From Minwuia thermotolerans (GTDB taxonomy: Bacteria; Pseudomonadota; Alphaproteobacteria; Minwuiales; Minwuiaceae): a stretch of DNA of 64,000 nucleotides. The notes under the pieces were generated by a model, which was given only the letters and a program-made list of their open reading frames with translations, ran no database searches and had not been told where the DNA came from. The DNA lies in assembly GCF_002924445.1 (NCBI RefSeq), contig NZ_PIGG01000037.1, positions 62,001 to 126,000 of the forward strand. The letters run 5' to 3'. The position numbers were made by a program, and so were the translations under genes. This document shows, one piece after another, positions 55,132 to 63,158 of the stretch (positions within the stretch are counted from its first letter, which is position 1; each line of letters begins with the position of its first letter).

Positions 55132-55403
55132 GCATCGGCACCGAGCACAAGGGCGTTGTCCGCGCCGCCGTCAAGGGCGGCCGCCGTCCGTTCTTCCGCC
55201 GCCGCAAGACCTGCCCGTTCTCGGGCGCGAACGCGCCGAAGATCGACTACAAGGACACCAAGCTCATGCAGCGCTACCTGTCGGAGCGCGGCAAGATCGT
55301 TCCCAGCCGGATCACCGCCGTTTCCGCCAAGAAGCAGCGCGAACTGGCGCGGGCGATCAAGCGGGCGCGGTTCCTGGCGCTCCTGCCCTACGTGCAGGAC
55401 TGA
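55128..55403 (+). CDS. rpsR: 30S ribosomal protein S18
   Basis: A 91-residue S18 with [36 protein letters not shown] (given in part: [15 protein letters not shown]) and the family motif [25 protein letters not shown] (given in part: [19 protein letters not shown]). One Cys remains in the CPF motif. Its ATG overlaps the rpsF stop by 4 bp (ATGA), so the two partners are translationally coupled. The DUF2232 gene follows after 21 bp. Confidence 0.98.
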   Translation: MSIGTEHKGVVRAAVKGGRRPFFRRRKTCPFSGANAPKIDYKDTKLMQRYLSERGKIVPSRITAVSAKKQRELARAIKRARFLALLPYVQD

Positions 55404-55424
55404 GGCAGCCGGGCCGGACGCACG

Positions 55425-56357
55425 ATGAATTCGCGCGTCCCGATCGCTATCGCCTGCGGCCTCGCCGCGGCGCTGTGCAACCTGGCCCCGCAGTCCGGTT
55501 TTCCGGGAGGATTGATGCTGTCCCTGGTCACCTCATTGCCGCTGTTCTACGCCGGCCTGACCCAGAGCTGGCTCTGGGCCCTGGTTGCGGGACTGGTGGC
55601 CACGGGGGTCATGCTGGCCTTCGGCGGGGGCTGGATGGCGCTGATCTTCCTGGCCGCGACCGCGATGCCGGTGATCGTTCTGGTGCGCCAGGCATTGCTG
55701 GCCCAGCCGCTGCAGGACGGGGGGCTGATCTGGTATCCGGTCGACCGTCTCGCCTGGTGGCTGGGGGGCATCGGGCTGCTGTTCGGTCTCGGCGTCTTCA
55801 TGGTGATGGAGACCGGGCCCTTCCGCGAGACGGTGGACCAGGTCTTCCAGGCCGTGTTCGCCACGGCGGAGATGAGCGAGACGGACCTGGCCCGGTTCCA
55901 GGAGATGTTCCGGCGGATCATCCCGCCGGTCTTCGCCGGCTCGACCATGTTGCTGCTGGTGTTCAACGGGGCGCTGGCGCAGTGGATCGCGCGGCGCAGC
56001 GGACGCGCGGTGCGCGCCGAACTGCCGCTCGCCGGGCTCCGGCTGCCGATGGCTGCGGCAGTGGCGCTGGCGGCGGCGTCGCTGGGATCGGCCGTGATCC
56101 CCGGCGATGCCGGCCTGTTGCTGGCGACCGCGGCGGCGGTGCTGTCGACGCTGTTCGTGCTGCAGGGCCTGGCCGTGGCGCACCGACTGATCGGCTCGCG
56201 GACCGGCGGCGGAGGCGGGCTGGCGATCTTTTACGTGGCGGCGCTGATCATGCTGTTCGTGCTGACGCCGCTGGTGATTCTTATGCTGATGCTTCTGGGC
56301 GTCGCCGACTGTTTCCTCGACCTGCGTCGGCGCAATACCAGCGGCACGGGAACCTGA
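55425..56357 (+). CDS. DUF2232 membrane protein
   Basis: A 310-residue inner-membrane protein with about eight helices, including [18 protein letters not shown] near residue 30, [17 protein letters not shown] and a C-terminal [17 protein letters not shown]. The central soluble stretch (about 125-165) is helical and acidic. DUF2232 proteins often sit between rpsR and rplI in alphaproteobacteria; they resemble predicted membrane proteins of the YybS group. Function is unknown. Start at 55425; rplI follows 13 bp after the stop. Confidence 0.9.
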   Translation: MNSRVPIAIACGLAAALCNLAPQSGFPGGLMLSLVTSLPLFYAGLTQSWLWALVAGLVATGVMLAFGGGWMALIFLAATAMPVIVLVRQALLAQPLQDGGLIWYPVDRLAWWLGGIGLLFGLGVFMVMETGPFRETVDQVFQAVFATAEMSETDLARFQEMFRRIIPPVFAGSTMLLLVFNGALAQWIARRSGRAVRAELPLAGLRLPMAAAVALAAASLGSAVIPGDAGLLLATAAAVLSTLFVLQGLAVAHRLIGSRTGGGGGLAIFYVAALIMLFVLTPLVILMLMLLGVADCFLDLRRRNTSGTGT

Positions 56358-56370
56358 AGGAGAAGACGGA

Positions 56371-57021
56371 ATGAAGGTCATTCTGCTGGAGCGGATCGAC
56401 AAGCTCGGTCAGATGGGCGACGTCGTCACCGTGAAGAACGGCTACGCGCGCAACTTCCTGCTGCCGCACGGCAAGGCGCAGCGGGCCACCGACGCGACGC
56501 TGCGGGAGTTCCAGTCCCGCCGCAAGCAACTCGAAGCCAAGAACCTGGAGCTCCGCAAGGAGGCCGAGGACATTGCCGGCCGCATGAAGGGCCTGAAGGT
56601 CACGGTCATCCGTCAGTCGTCGGATTCCGGGCAGCTCTATGGTTCGGTCAACACCCGCGACATCACCGACGGGATCTCCGAGGCGGGCTTCACCATCGAG
56701 CGCCGCCAGGTGCAGCTGACCCGTCCGATCAAGACCATCGGCGTCCATGACGTCACCATCCGCCTGCATCCCGAGGTGATGGTCGACGTCGGCATCAACG
56801 TCGCCCGGTCCGAGGACGAGGCGGCGGCGCAGCTCCGCGGCGAGAACGTCTTCACCCGCGGCGACGAGGACGAGGAAGAATACTTCGACGTCGAAGAGGC
56901 GGCCGAGGAGATCTTCGAAAAGGGTCCCGCCTCGCACGAGGAGCTGATCGAGGCGATCTCCCGCGCCACCGATGAGGAAGACGACGAAGGCGCCGCGGCG
57001 GAGGAAGAAGAAAAGGCCTGA
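56371..57021 (+). CDS. rplI: 50S ribosomal protein L9
   Basis: A 216-residue L9. The N-terminal 50S-binding domain has [30 protein letters not shown] (given in part: [17 protein letters not shown]), joined by a long helix to the C-terminal domain ([31 protein letters not shown]). Unlike the 149-residue E. coli protein, it carries a C-terminal extension of about 65 residues, very rich in Glu/Asp and ending [28 protein letters not shown] precedes the ATG. dnaB, its usual downstream neighbour elsewhere, is not present. Confidence 0.98.
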   Translation: MKVILLERIDKLGQMGDVVTVKNGYARNFLLPHGKAQRATDATLREFQSRRKQLEAKNLELRKEAEDIAGRMKGLKVTVIRQSSDSGQLYGSVNTRDITDGISEAGFTIERRQVQLTRPIKTIGVHDVTIRLHPEVMVDVGINVARSEDEAAAQLRGENVFTRGDEDEEEYFDVEEAAEEIFEKGPASHEELIEAISRATDEEDDEGAAAEEEEKA

Positions 57022-57140
57022 TCCGGGCCGCCCTGCGGCCGGGCGGCGCGCCCGGCTTGCAGGTCTTGCCATGCCTCCGCTATTTTGCCCCTTTGCAACA
57101 GTGTGTTTGCTAAAGCGGTGATGTGCGGAGGGTGGACGCC

Positions 57141-58400
57141 ATGATTCTGCTATCGATGTTCATACGCCGGCTGATCAGGGTCGGCCGGCTGACCATCATC
57201 GACCACAATGGCAAGCGCCACGAGTTTCCCGGCGAGCACGAGGGGCCGTCCGCGGTCATCCGGTTGCACGACGCGAAGGTGGCCGGCGAGATCGCGCGGA
57301 ACCCCCGCCTGAAGGTCGGCGAGGCCTATATGGACGGCCGCCTGACCATCCCCGAGGGCACGCTGTACGACTTCCTCGAGGTCGCGGTCCGCAACCTCGC
57401 CTGGCACAACCGCACCCGCAGCCGGCTGGCCCTGAAGCTTCAGAAGCTCCTCACGGCCGCGCAGCACTACAACCCCATCGGCAAGGCGCAGAAGAACGTC
57501 GCCCACCATTACGACCTGTCCGACGAGCTGTTCAGCCTGTTCCTCGACGAGGACCGGCAGTATTCCTGCGCCTACTACCACGATCCGTCCGACGATCTTG
57601 AATCCGCGCAGGAGCAGAAGAAGCGCCACATCGCCGCCAAGCTGTTGCTGGAGCCGGGCCAGAAGGTGCTCGACATCGGCTGCGGCTGGGGCGGGCTGGC
57701 GCTCTACATTGCGCGCGAGACCGGGGCAGACGTCACCGGCCTGACGCTCTCGCGGGAGCAGCACGGCGTCGCCACCCGCCGCGCCGCGGAGGCCGGGCTC
57801 GCCGACCGGGTCCGTTTCAAGCTGCTCGACTACCGCCAGGAACCTGGCGTCTATGACCGCATCGTCTCAGTGGGGATGTTCGAGCATGTGGGCAATCTTC
57901 ATTACGGCGAATTCTTCGCCAAGCTGGACCGGCTGCTGAAGCCGGACGGGATCGCGCTGCTGCACACGATCGGTTCGGCCGACGTGCCCGGGCCGGTGGC
58001 GTCGTGGATCCGCAAGTACATCTTCCCCGGCGGCTATCTGCCCTCGCTGTCGGAGATCGCGCCGCACCTGGAGCGGCTCGGCCTGTGGATGACCGACTTC
58101 GAGAGCCTTCGCTTCCACTACGCCGAGACCCTGAAGGCCTGGAACGAACGCTTCCAGCGGCACCGCGACCACATCCGCGACGATCTCTACGACGAGAGAT
58201 TCTGCCGCATGTGGGAGTTCTACCTGCAGTCCTGCGAAGCCAACTTCCGGGAGTCGTTCCTGACGGTCTTCCAGATCCAGATCGCCAAGTCCATCGGCGC
58301 CGTGCCGATGACCCGCGACTACATGCTGGACTGGGAACGGGCGCATGCGCCCGACAACCGCGCCCCGAAACAGGGGCCGATGATGGCGGCGGGGGAGTAG
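57141..58400 (+). CDS. cfa: Cyclopropane-fatty-acyl-phospholipid synthase
   Basis: A 419-residue SAM-dependent enzyme that adds a methylene group to cis double bonds of membrane lipid acyl chains. The N-terminal domain (1-90) precedes NPIGKAQKNVAHHYDLSDELFSLFLDEDRQYSCAYY (given in part: HYDLSDELFSLFLD). The SAM motif VLDIGCGWGGLALY is at about 178-191, and GMFEHVG and YIFPGGYLPS are conserved. ATG at 57141 lies after GGAGGG; a GTG at 57123 is an alternative. Not part of the ribosomal operon, with a 119-bp gap. Convergent with a transporter gene, 7 bp apart. Confidence 0.95.
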   Translation: MILLSMFIRRLIRVGRLTIIDHNGKRHEFPGEHEGPSAVIRLHDAKVAGEIARNPRLKVGEAYMDGRLTIPEGTLYDFLEVAVRNLAWHNRTRSRLALKLQKLLTAAQHYNPIGKAQKNVAHHYDLSDELFSLFLDEDRQYSCAYYHDPSDDLESAQEQKKRHIAAKLLLEPGQKVLDIGCGWGGLALYIARETGADVTGLTLSREQHGVATRRAAEAGLADRVRFKLLDYRQEPGVYDRIVSVGMFEHVGNLHYGEFFAKLDRLLKPDGIALLHTIGSADVPGPVASWIRKYIFPGGYLPSLSEIAPHLERLGLWMTDFESLRFHYAETLKAWNERFQRHRDHIRDDLYDERFCRMWEFYLQSCEANFRESFLTVFQIQIAKSIGAVPMTRDYMLDWERAHAPDNRAPKQGPMMAAGE

Positions 58401-58407
58401 GCCGGGT

Positions 58408-59328
58408 TCAGGCCGCCTTGCCGGCGACCTTGCGCTCCCGGTAGAGGACGTAGGCGCCCGAGCCCATGATGACCGCCGCGCCGATCAGCATTTCCGGCGT
58501 CGGCATGTCGCCGAAGATCAGCATGCCCGCGGCGATCGCCCAGATCAGCTCGGTGTAGACGAAGGGCGCGATGGCCGAGGCTTCGGCCTGCTCGAAGGCG
58601 CGGATCATCAGGAAATGGCCGGTGCCGCCGATCAGGCCCATGGCCGCAAAGGCCAGCCAGTGCCAGGGCTCCGGCGTCTGCCAGATGAAGGGCAGCGGGA
58701 TCGTCGCGACCACGGCGCCGACGATCGCGGTGTAGAACAGCGAGTTCATCTGCGGCGCGGCGCCCCGGATCATGCGGGTCATGATCATGAACGTCGCGTA
58801 ACAGGCCGCCATGGCCAGCGGCAGCAGCGACCACCAGGAGAAATCGGCCTGGTCGGGCCGCAGGATGACGAAGACGCCGAGGAAGCCGACCAGAACCGCG
58901 GCCAGACGGCGCGGCCCGACCTTCTCCTTCAGGATCAGGATCGACAGGCCGGTGACGATCAGCGGCGCGACATAGCCGATCGCCGAGACCTGGGCCATGG
59001 GCATCAGGCTGAGCGAGGTGAAACCGAAGGCCGTGGCCATGAAGACGACCACGGAACGGGTGATCTGCAGACCCAGCCGCTTCGTGCGGAACAGCGAGAG
59101 GATGCGCGTCGGAAACAGCATCATGATCAGCAGCACGTGGAAGAAGTAGCGGCCCCAGATCACCTGCTCGACCGGGTAGATGGTCGACAGCCATTTCGCG
59201 GTGGTGCCCATGCCGACGAACAGGATCAGCGCCAGGCAGTAGAACCCGATCCCCTTCAGGGTCGGGTCCATGCCGGCGCGGGGCTCGGTCGGAAGGGCGC
59301 TGACGGGGCGGACGGACAACTCGCTCAT
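58408..59328 (-). CDS. DMT-superfamily transporter (EamA family)
   Basis: A 306-residue inner-membrane protein with ten predicted helices. EamA features include YCLALILFVGMGTTAKWLS, the TAFGFTSLSLMPMAQVSAIGYVAPLIV segment (given in part: SLMPMAQVSAIGYVAP), ILILKEKVGPRRLAAVLVGFLGVFVILRP and AIAPFVYTELIWAIAAGMLIFGD (given in part). Third member of this superfamily in the window; the three are not close neighbours. The start is uncertain (59328, 59349 or 59271); none has a clear ribosome-binding site. Substrate unknown. Confidence 0.87.
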   Translation of the reverse strand: MSELSVRPVSALPTEPRAGMDPTLKGIGFYCLALILFVGMGTTAKWLSTIYPVEQVIWGRYFFHVLLIMMLFPTRILSLFRTKRLGLQITRSVVVFMATAFGFTSLSLMPMAQVSAIGYVAPLIVTGLSILILKEKVGPRRLAAVLVGFLGVFVILRPDQADFSWWSLLPLAMAACYATFMIMTRMIRGAAPQMNSLFYTAIVGAVVATIPLPFIWQTPEPWHWLAFAAMGLIGGTGHFLMIRAFEQAEASAIAPFVYTELIWAIAAGMLIFGDMPTPEMLIGAAVIMGSGAYVLYRERKVAGKAA

Positions 59329-59419
59329 GACGGGGGAAGGTAGTGTCATTTCGCAGGTGCACAATAAACACCTTTCCAGCCACGTCATGCATCTGGCGCA
59401 TGGCTCGGAAAGGAAGCGT

Positions 59420-59887
59420 TCATGGTTCTTCCCGTCTCTCCTCCAGCCTTGCCCGCAGGCGCTGAAGCAGAGCGCGCGCTGCGTCGATCTCCCCCGGGGG
59501 CAGGCCGCGCGCTAGGGCGTTGGCCCAGGGCGCCTGGCGCGCCAAGGCGGCGGCGTAAACGGCTTCGCCGGCTGCCGTCAGCACCACCAGCTGCGCGCGC
59601 CGGTGATGCGGATTGGGCCGGAACGCCACCAGGCTCTCCGCCGCCAGTTCGTTGACGATCCGCTGCACGCCCTGCCGGGCCAGTCCCATCCCCCGGGCCA
59701 GCCGCGCCACCGGTTCCGGCGGGTCGGCCAGGGCGATGGCGCCCAGCACCTGCCAGCGTGCGCTGGTGAGGCCGAGGTCGCCCACCAGACGGTCCCCTGC
59801 CTGCAGCAGCGCGCCATTGAAGCGGAAGGTTTCCAGGATCAGCGCGGTCAGGACCGCGCCACCCGGATCATGGGCGTTGTCATTCAT
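59420..59887 (-). CDS. MarR-family transcriptional regulator
   Basis: A 155-residue winged-helix repressor. The recognition region is LTSARWQVLGAIALADPPEPVARLARGMGLARQGVQRIVNELAAESLVAF (given in part: LARGMGLARQGVQRIVNEL), with the wing at FRPNPHHRRAQLVVLTAAG. N- and C-terminal helices form the dimer domain. It is divergent from the DUF1772 gene. A perfect 16-bp palindrome sits exactly midway between the two start codons, the expected arrangement for a MarR autorepressor controlling its neighbour. Confidence 0.92.
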   Translation of the reverse strand: MNDNAHDPGGAVLTALILETFRFNGALLQAGDRLVGDLGLTSARWQVLGAIALADPPEPVARLARGMGLARQGVQRIVNELAAESLVAFRPNPHHRRAQLVVLTAAGEAVYAAALARQAPWANALARGLPPGEIDAARALLQRLRARLEERREEP

Positions 59888-59907
59888 AAGACAATGAGTT
59901 ACCGATA

Positions 59908-59923
59908 TGACAATATATTGTCA
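59908..59923. promoter_or_regulatory. Perfect MarR-type operator palindrome
   Basis: TGACAATATATTGTCA is a perfect 16-bp palindrome in the 56-bp divergent gap. It has exactly 20 bp on each side to the marR and DUF1772 start codons. A related half-site GACAAT lies at 59890-59895. The AT-rich centre includes TATATT, a possible -10 element, so binding would block both promoters. Confidence 0.8.
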
Positions 59924-59943
59924 AATTGCATGGAAAGACCGAC

Positions 59944-60372
59944 ATGCCGACCGGACAGTTCGCCTTCCTCGCCGCCGCCCTGTTCACCGGGGCGGCCGTC
60001 TACATCCTCGTTGCCGAGCAGCCGGCGCGGCTCCGGCTCGACGGGCCGGCACTGCTGGCCCAGTGGAAGCCGAGCTACAAGCGCGGCTTCGCCATGCAGG
60101 CGAGCCTCGCCGTTCTTTCCGGCCTGCTCGGTCTCTGGGCGTGGTGGAACTCCGGCGACTGGCGCTGGCTGGCCGGCGCGGCGCTGATCCTGGCCAACTG
60201 GCCTTACACGCTGCTGGCCATCATGCCGCTCAACAAGCGCCTGATGGCGACGCCGCAAAGGTCGGGCGAAAGCGAATTGCGGGCGATGGTGACACGCTGG
60301 GGCCGGCTGCATGCAGGTCGCGCTGTCCTCGGCGCGCTGGCGAGCGGCGTCTATCTGCGGGCGCTGATCTGA
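59944..60372 (+). CDS. DUF1772-like membrane protein
   Basis: A 142-residue protein with four likely membrane helices: about 5-25, 53-70, 78-97 and a C-terminal helix. The motif [20 protein letters not shown] is typical of the DUF1772 (anthrone oxygenase-like) family, in which the conserved Asn and Pro-Leu-Asn-Lys lie at a helix end. GGAAAGACC precedes the ATG. It is divergent from the MarR gene and probably its regulated target. A detoxification or quinone-related role is possible but unproven. The next gene, convergent, stops 4 bp away. Confidence 0.82.
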   Translation: MPTGQFAFLAAALFTGAAVYILVAEQPARLRLDGPALLAQWKPSYKRGFAMQASLAVLSGLLGLWAWWNSGDWRWLAGAALILANWPYTLLAIMPLNKRLMATPQRSGESELRAMVTRWGRLHAGRAVLGALASGVYLRALI

Positions 60373-60376
60373 CCGT

Positions 60377-61519
60377 TCAGGCGTCGGGCCGCATGGGACG
60401 GGGTTCGCCGAACAGGTAGCCCTGGGCGAGGCCGATTTCGGCGTCGACCAGTTCGACGACCTGGTCCTCGCTTTCCACCATCGAGGCGATCAGCGTGGTG
60501 CGGGCCGCCTGCAGCCGCTCCCGCACCGACCCGGCGCTCATGGAGGCGTCGCCGATCAGCGGCCCGGCATCGATCTTCATGAAGGCGACGCCGCGCGCCG
60601 CGATCTCGTTCAGGTCCATGTCGAGACTGGTGACGTGATCGGCCGACAGGCGGAAGCCCAGCCGCCTCAACGCGTCGAGATTGGCTTGCATGCGCCCGCC
60701 GGCGTCCAGCAGCCGCGCCGCCTCGACCTCGAAGACGATGCGGTCGGCGAGGTCGCGGTTGCCGGCCAGGAACTCGGTGAACTGGTCGAAGAACTCGTCG
60801 TCGTCCAGCGTCGCCGGCGACAGGTTGCAGAAGAAGCCGATGCCGGCCATGTCGGGACCGCGCCGGGTCTTGAGGGTCTGGACGCAGCGGAACAGCGACA
60901 GGTTGTCGATGGCGTTGACCAGGCCACGGTCCTCGGCGATCGGCATGTACTGGTCCGGGGTGATGATGCGGTCCGCACCGTCGCGCAGGCGGGTGAGGCA
61001 TTCGTGGAACACGGCGCGGCGCTGCGGCAGGCGCACCACCGGCTGCAGGTAGAGATCGATGCGGTTCTCCCGCAGCGCCTCGGTGGTCGCCTCCAGCAGT
61101 GGCTGCCCCGTCAGCGGCGGAGCGGGCGCCGGCAGGGGAATGGCGGCGGGCCGGCCGGCCTCGTCGGCGCGCTCCTTCAGCCGCGACAGCTGGGAGCGGA
61201 CCAGCCGCATCTCGGCGACCAGTTCGCCCTTGTCGCGGCTCTGCTGCAGGGTCTCGATTTCGGAGGTCAGCATGGCCACGGTGCGGTACTGGGCCTCGCG
61301 TTCGCGGCGTTCCAGATCGATCCGCTCCATCAGCGTGCGGCGTTCCATGCGCCGCGCCGCGCCTTCGGCCAGGGTGACCCCCAGCAGCAGCACGCACAGG
61401 CCGACGAACGCCGCCTCGTTCACCCCGGCGTCCGGCACCAGGTTGAAGGCGGCCACGGCGGCGGCGGCGGCGAACAGGACGCTCGCGGCGTGGAACATCG
61501 AAAGCGCGGCGAAGGGCAT
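60377..61519 (-). CDS. TipF-like degenerate EAL protein
   Basis: A 380-residue protein with two membrane helices (5-25 and 36-53), a coiled coil (about 55-120), a Pro-rich linker (125-140) and an EAL-like domain (143-375). The EAL motif is altered to ECL in FHECLTRLRD, the DDFG-equivalent reads ADHVTSLDMD and the EGVE-equivalent is VESED. Asn in CNLSPATL and Lys in MKIDAG remain. Phosphodiesterase activity is unlikely, but c-di-GMP binding is possible. This architecture matches Caulobacter TipF, a flagellar-positioning c-di-GMP receptor; the identity is inferred from domain order. Confidence 0.83.
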   Translation of the reverse strand: MPFAALSMFHAASVLFAAAAAVAAFNLVPDAGVNEAAFVGLCVLLLGVTLAEGAARRMERRTLMERIDLERREREAQYRTVAMLTSEIETLQQSRDKGELVAEMRLVRSQLSRLKERADEAGRPAAIPLPAPAPPLTGQPLLEATTEALRENRIDLYLQPVVRLPQRRAVFHECLTRLRDGADRIITPDQYMPIAEDRGLVNAIDNLSLFRCVQTLKTRRGPDMAGIGFFCNLSPATLDDDEFFDQFTEFLAGNRDLADRIVFEVEAARLLDAGGRMQANLDALRRLGFRLSADHVTSLDMDLNEIAARGVAFMKIDAGPLIGDASMSAGSVRERLQAARTTLIASMVESEDQVVELVDAEIGLAQGYLFGEPRPMRPDA

Positions 61520-61558
61520 GGGATCCGCTTCTTCCCGAATGGCGTATACTGCACCGAT

Positions 61559-61590
61559 CGTTAACCAGAATCCTTTTGGTTCGGTTAACG
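61559..61590. promoter_or_regulatory. GTTAACC inverted repeat between the tipF-like and gpx genes
   Basis: CGTTAACC (61559-61566) and GGTTAACG (61583-61590) are perfect inverted repeats separated by 16 nt, in the 97-bp divergent gap. The TTAACC half resembles CtrA half-sites, and a GANTC methylation-type site (GAATC) lies between them at 61569-61573. The spacing is not the classical TTAA-N7-TTAA. Cell-cycle control of the TipF-like gene would fit. Confidence 0.45.
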
Positions 61591-61616
61591 GCGGTAATGA
61601 GCGGGGGAGGCCGGCC

Positions 61617-62192
61617 ATGCGCATCCTGAAGACACGCCATCTCGTCATCGCCCTCGCGGCGTCCCTGGCCCTCGCCTGTCTCGCCCTCGGCGGCCGCGAA
61701 GCGCGGGCCGAGACCGCGCATGATTTCACCTTCCGCGCCATCGACGGCGCCGACCTGCCCCTGGCGCAGTATCGCGGCCAGCCGGTCCTGGTGGTCAATA
61801 CAGCCTCCTTCTGCGGCTACACCCCGCAATATGACGGGCTTCAGGCGCTCTACGACGCCTACCGGGATCAGGGCCTGGTGGTGCTGGGCGTGCCGTCCAA
61901 CGACTTCGGCAACCAGGAGCCGGGCTCGGCGGCCGAGATCAAGGAATTCTGCGAGGTCAACTTCGCCATCGATTTTCCGCTGACCGAGAAGCAGACCGTC
62001 CGCGGCCCGGACGCGCATCCGCTATACCGCTGGCTCGGCGCGGAACTGGGCCCGCAGGGTCTGCCGCGCTGGAACTTCCACAAGTACCTGATCGACGGCG
62101 CAGGCCGCATCGTCGGCCACTGGCCCAGCCGGGTGGAGCCCATGTCCGATGAGGTCCGACAGGCGGTGGAGGCGGCCCTGCCGGGAGTTTGA
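61617..62192 (+). CDS. Secreted glutathione peroxidase-family protein
   Basis: A 191-residue precursor. The signal peptide (1-31) ends near REARA before ETAHDF. The catalytic Cys is in NTASFCGYTPQYDGL, the Gln in NDFGNQEPGSAAEIKEFC, and the Trp in WNFHKYLID, all present. The peroxidase uses Cys, not selenocysteine, and probably thioredoxin rather than glutathione. Periplasmic export is inferred from the signal sequence; most bacterial relatives are cytoplasmic. GGGGGAGG precedes the ATG. Divergent from the TipF-like gene. Confidence 0.92.
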   Translation: MRILKTRHLVIALAASLALACLALGGREARAETAHDFTFRAIDGADLPLAQYRGQPVLVVNTASFCGYTPQYDGLQALYDAYRDQGLVVLGVPSNDFGNQEPGSAAEIKEFCEVNFAIDFPLTEKQTVRGPDAHPLYRWLGAELGPQGLPRWNFHKYLIDGAGRIVGHWPSRVEPMSDEVRQAVEAALPGV

Positions 62193-62271
62193 CGCCGGCC
62201 ATTCGCTGTTGGCCACTGGCGCCGATGGCTGTATTGCGTTGGTTGGGTTCAGGTCTTCGGGGAGCGTTGTC

Positions 62272-63084
62272 ATGGCCATGCTGGAAATCGGGTCCGGAGA
62301 CGGACTCCACTACGAATACGAACCGCCCCGGCAGGGCCGGCCGACGATCGTCTTCGTCAACGCGCTGACCGGCAGCACCGCCGCCTGGCAGGGGCACGTC
62401 GCGCCCGCCTGCCGCGCCGTGGGGCTGGGCACGCTCTGCTACAACTTCCGCGGCCAGGTCGACAGCCCGTTCTCCGGGGACATCGCGTTCAGCGATGACC
62501 TGATCGTCGCAGATCTGCGGCGGCTGATGAACGCGGTGGCGCCGCCGCGTCCGGTGTACTGCGGCCTGTCCATCGGCGGGCTCTACGCTGCCCGGGCCAT
62601 CCTTGAGGGCGCGCCAGCCGCGGGACTGATCCTGCTCAACACGCTGCGCGAGATCGGGCCGCGGCTGCGCTGGATCAACGACGCCACGTTCCATGCGGTG
62701 AAGGTCGGCGGCTTCCCGCTGCTGATGGACATGATGCTGCCGCTGCTGACCAATCCGGAGTTCGTCGAGGCGCAGCGTCCGAACCACCTGCAGACCACGG
62801 ACTACACGCCGGAGGACCCGTCCTCGGGCCACTTCCGGCTGATGGCCACCCAGGCGGACACCGACTGGAACGTCGACTGGGCCGCGCTGACGCTGCCGGT
62901 GCTGACGGTGACGGGACTCTGCGACCGGCTGTTCTACGACGAGGCGGTGGTGGAGCGCCTGCGCGAGCTGTTCGCCGACGCGCGCCATATCGACTGGCCC
63001 GACTGCGGCCACCTGGTGCCGGCGGAGCGGCCCGAGCGGCTGGCGCAGGCCATTGTGGATTTTGCAGGGGCGCTGCCCGGCTGA
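62272..63084 (+). CDS. Alpha/beta hydrolase
   Basis: A 270-residue alpha/beta-hydrolase fold protein. The oxyanion region is IVFVNALTGSTAAWQG near residue 25, the nucleophile elbow GLSIGGLYAA is at about 98-107, the Asp is in TGLCDRLFYDEAV, and the His in DCGHLVPAERPERL. The pattern resembles 3-oxoadipate enol-lactonase and related esterases, but FVNALTG replaces the usual HG dipeptide loop. The start at 62272 follows GGGGAGC; an ATG two codons on is possible. It is preceded by the peroxidase gene (79 bp gap) and followed by the LLM oxidoreductase gene. Confidence 0.87.
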   Translation: MAMLEIGSGDGLHYEYEPPRQGRPTIVFVNALTGSTAAWQGHVAPACRAVGLGTLCYNFRGQVDSPFSGDIAFSDDLIVADLRRLMNAVAPPRPVYCGLSIGGLYAARAILEGAPAAGLILLNTLREIGPRLRWINDATFHAVKVGGFPLLMDMMLPLLTNPEFVEAQRPNHLQTTDYTPEDPSSGHFRLMATQADTDWNVDWAALTLPVLTVTGLCDRLFYDEAVVERLRELFADARHIDWPDCGHLVPAERPERLAQAIVDFAGALPG

Positions 63085-63158
63085 ACCGTTCGCCGCCCGG
63101 CGGCCTGCGATGTTACACTTCCCCGACGACAAGCCGAGCAACGCCTGGGGAGGACAGC

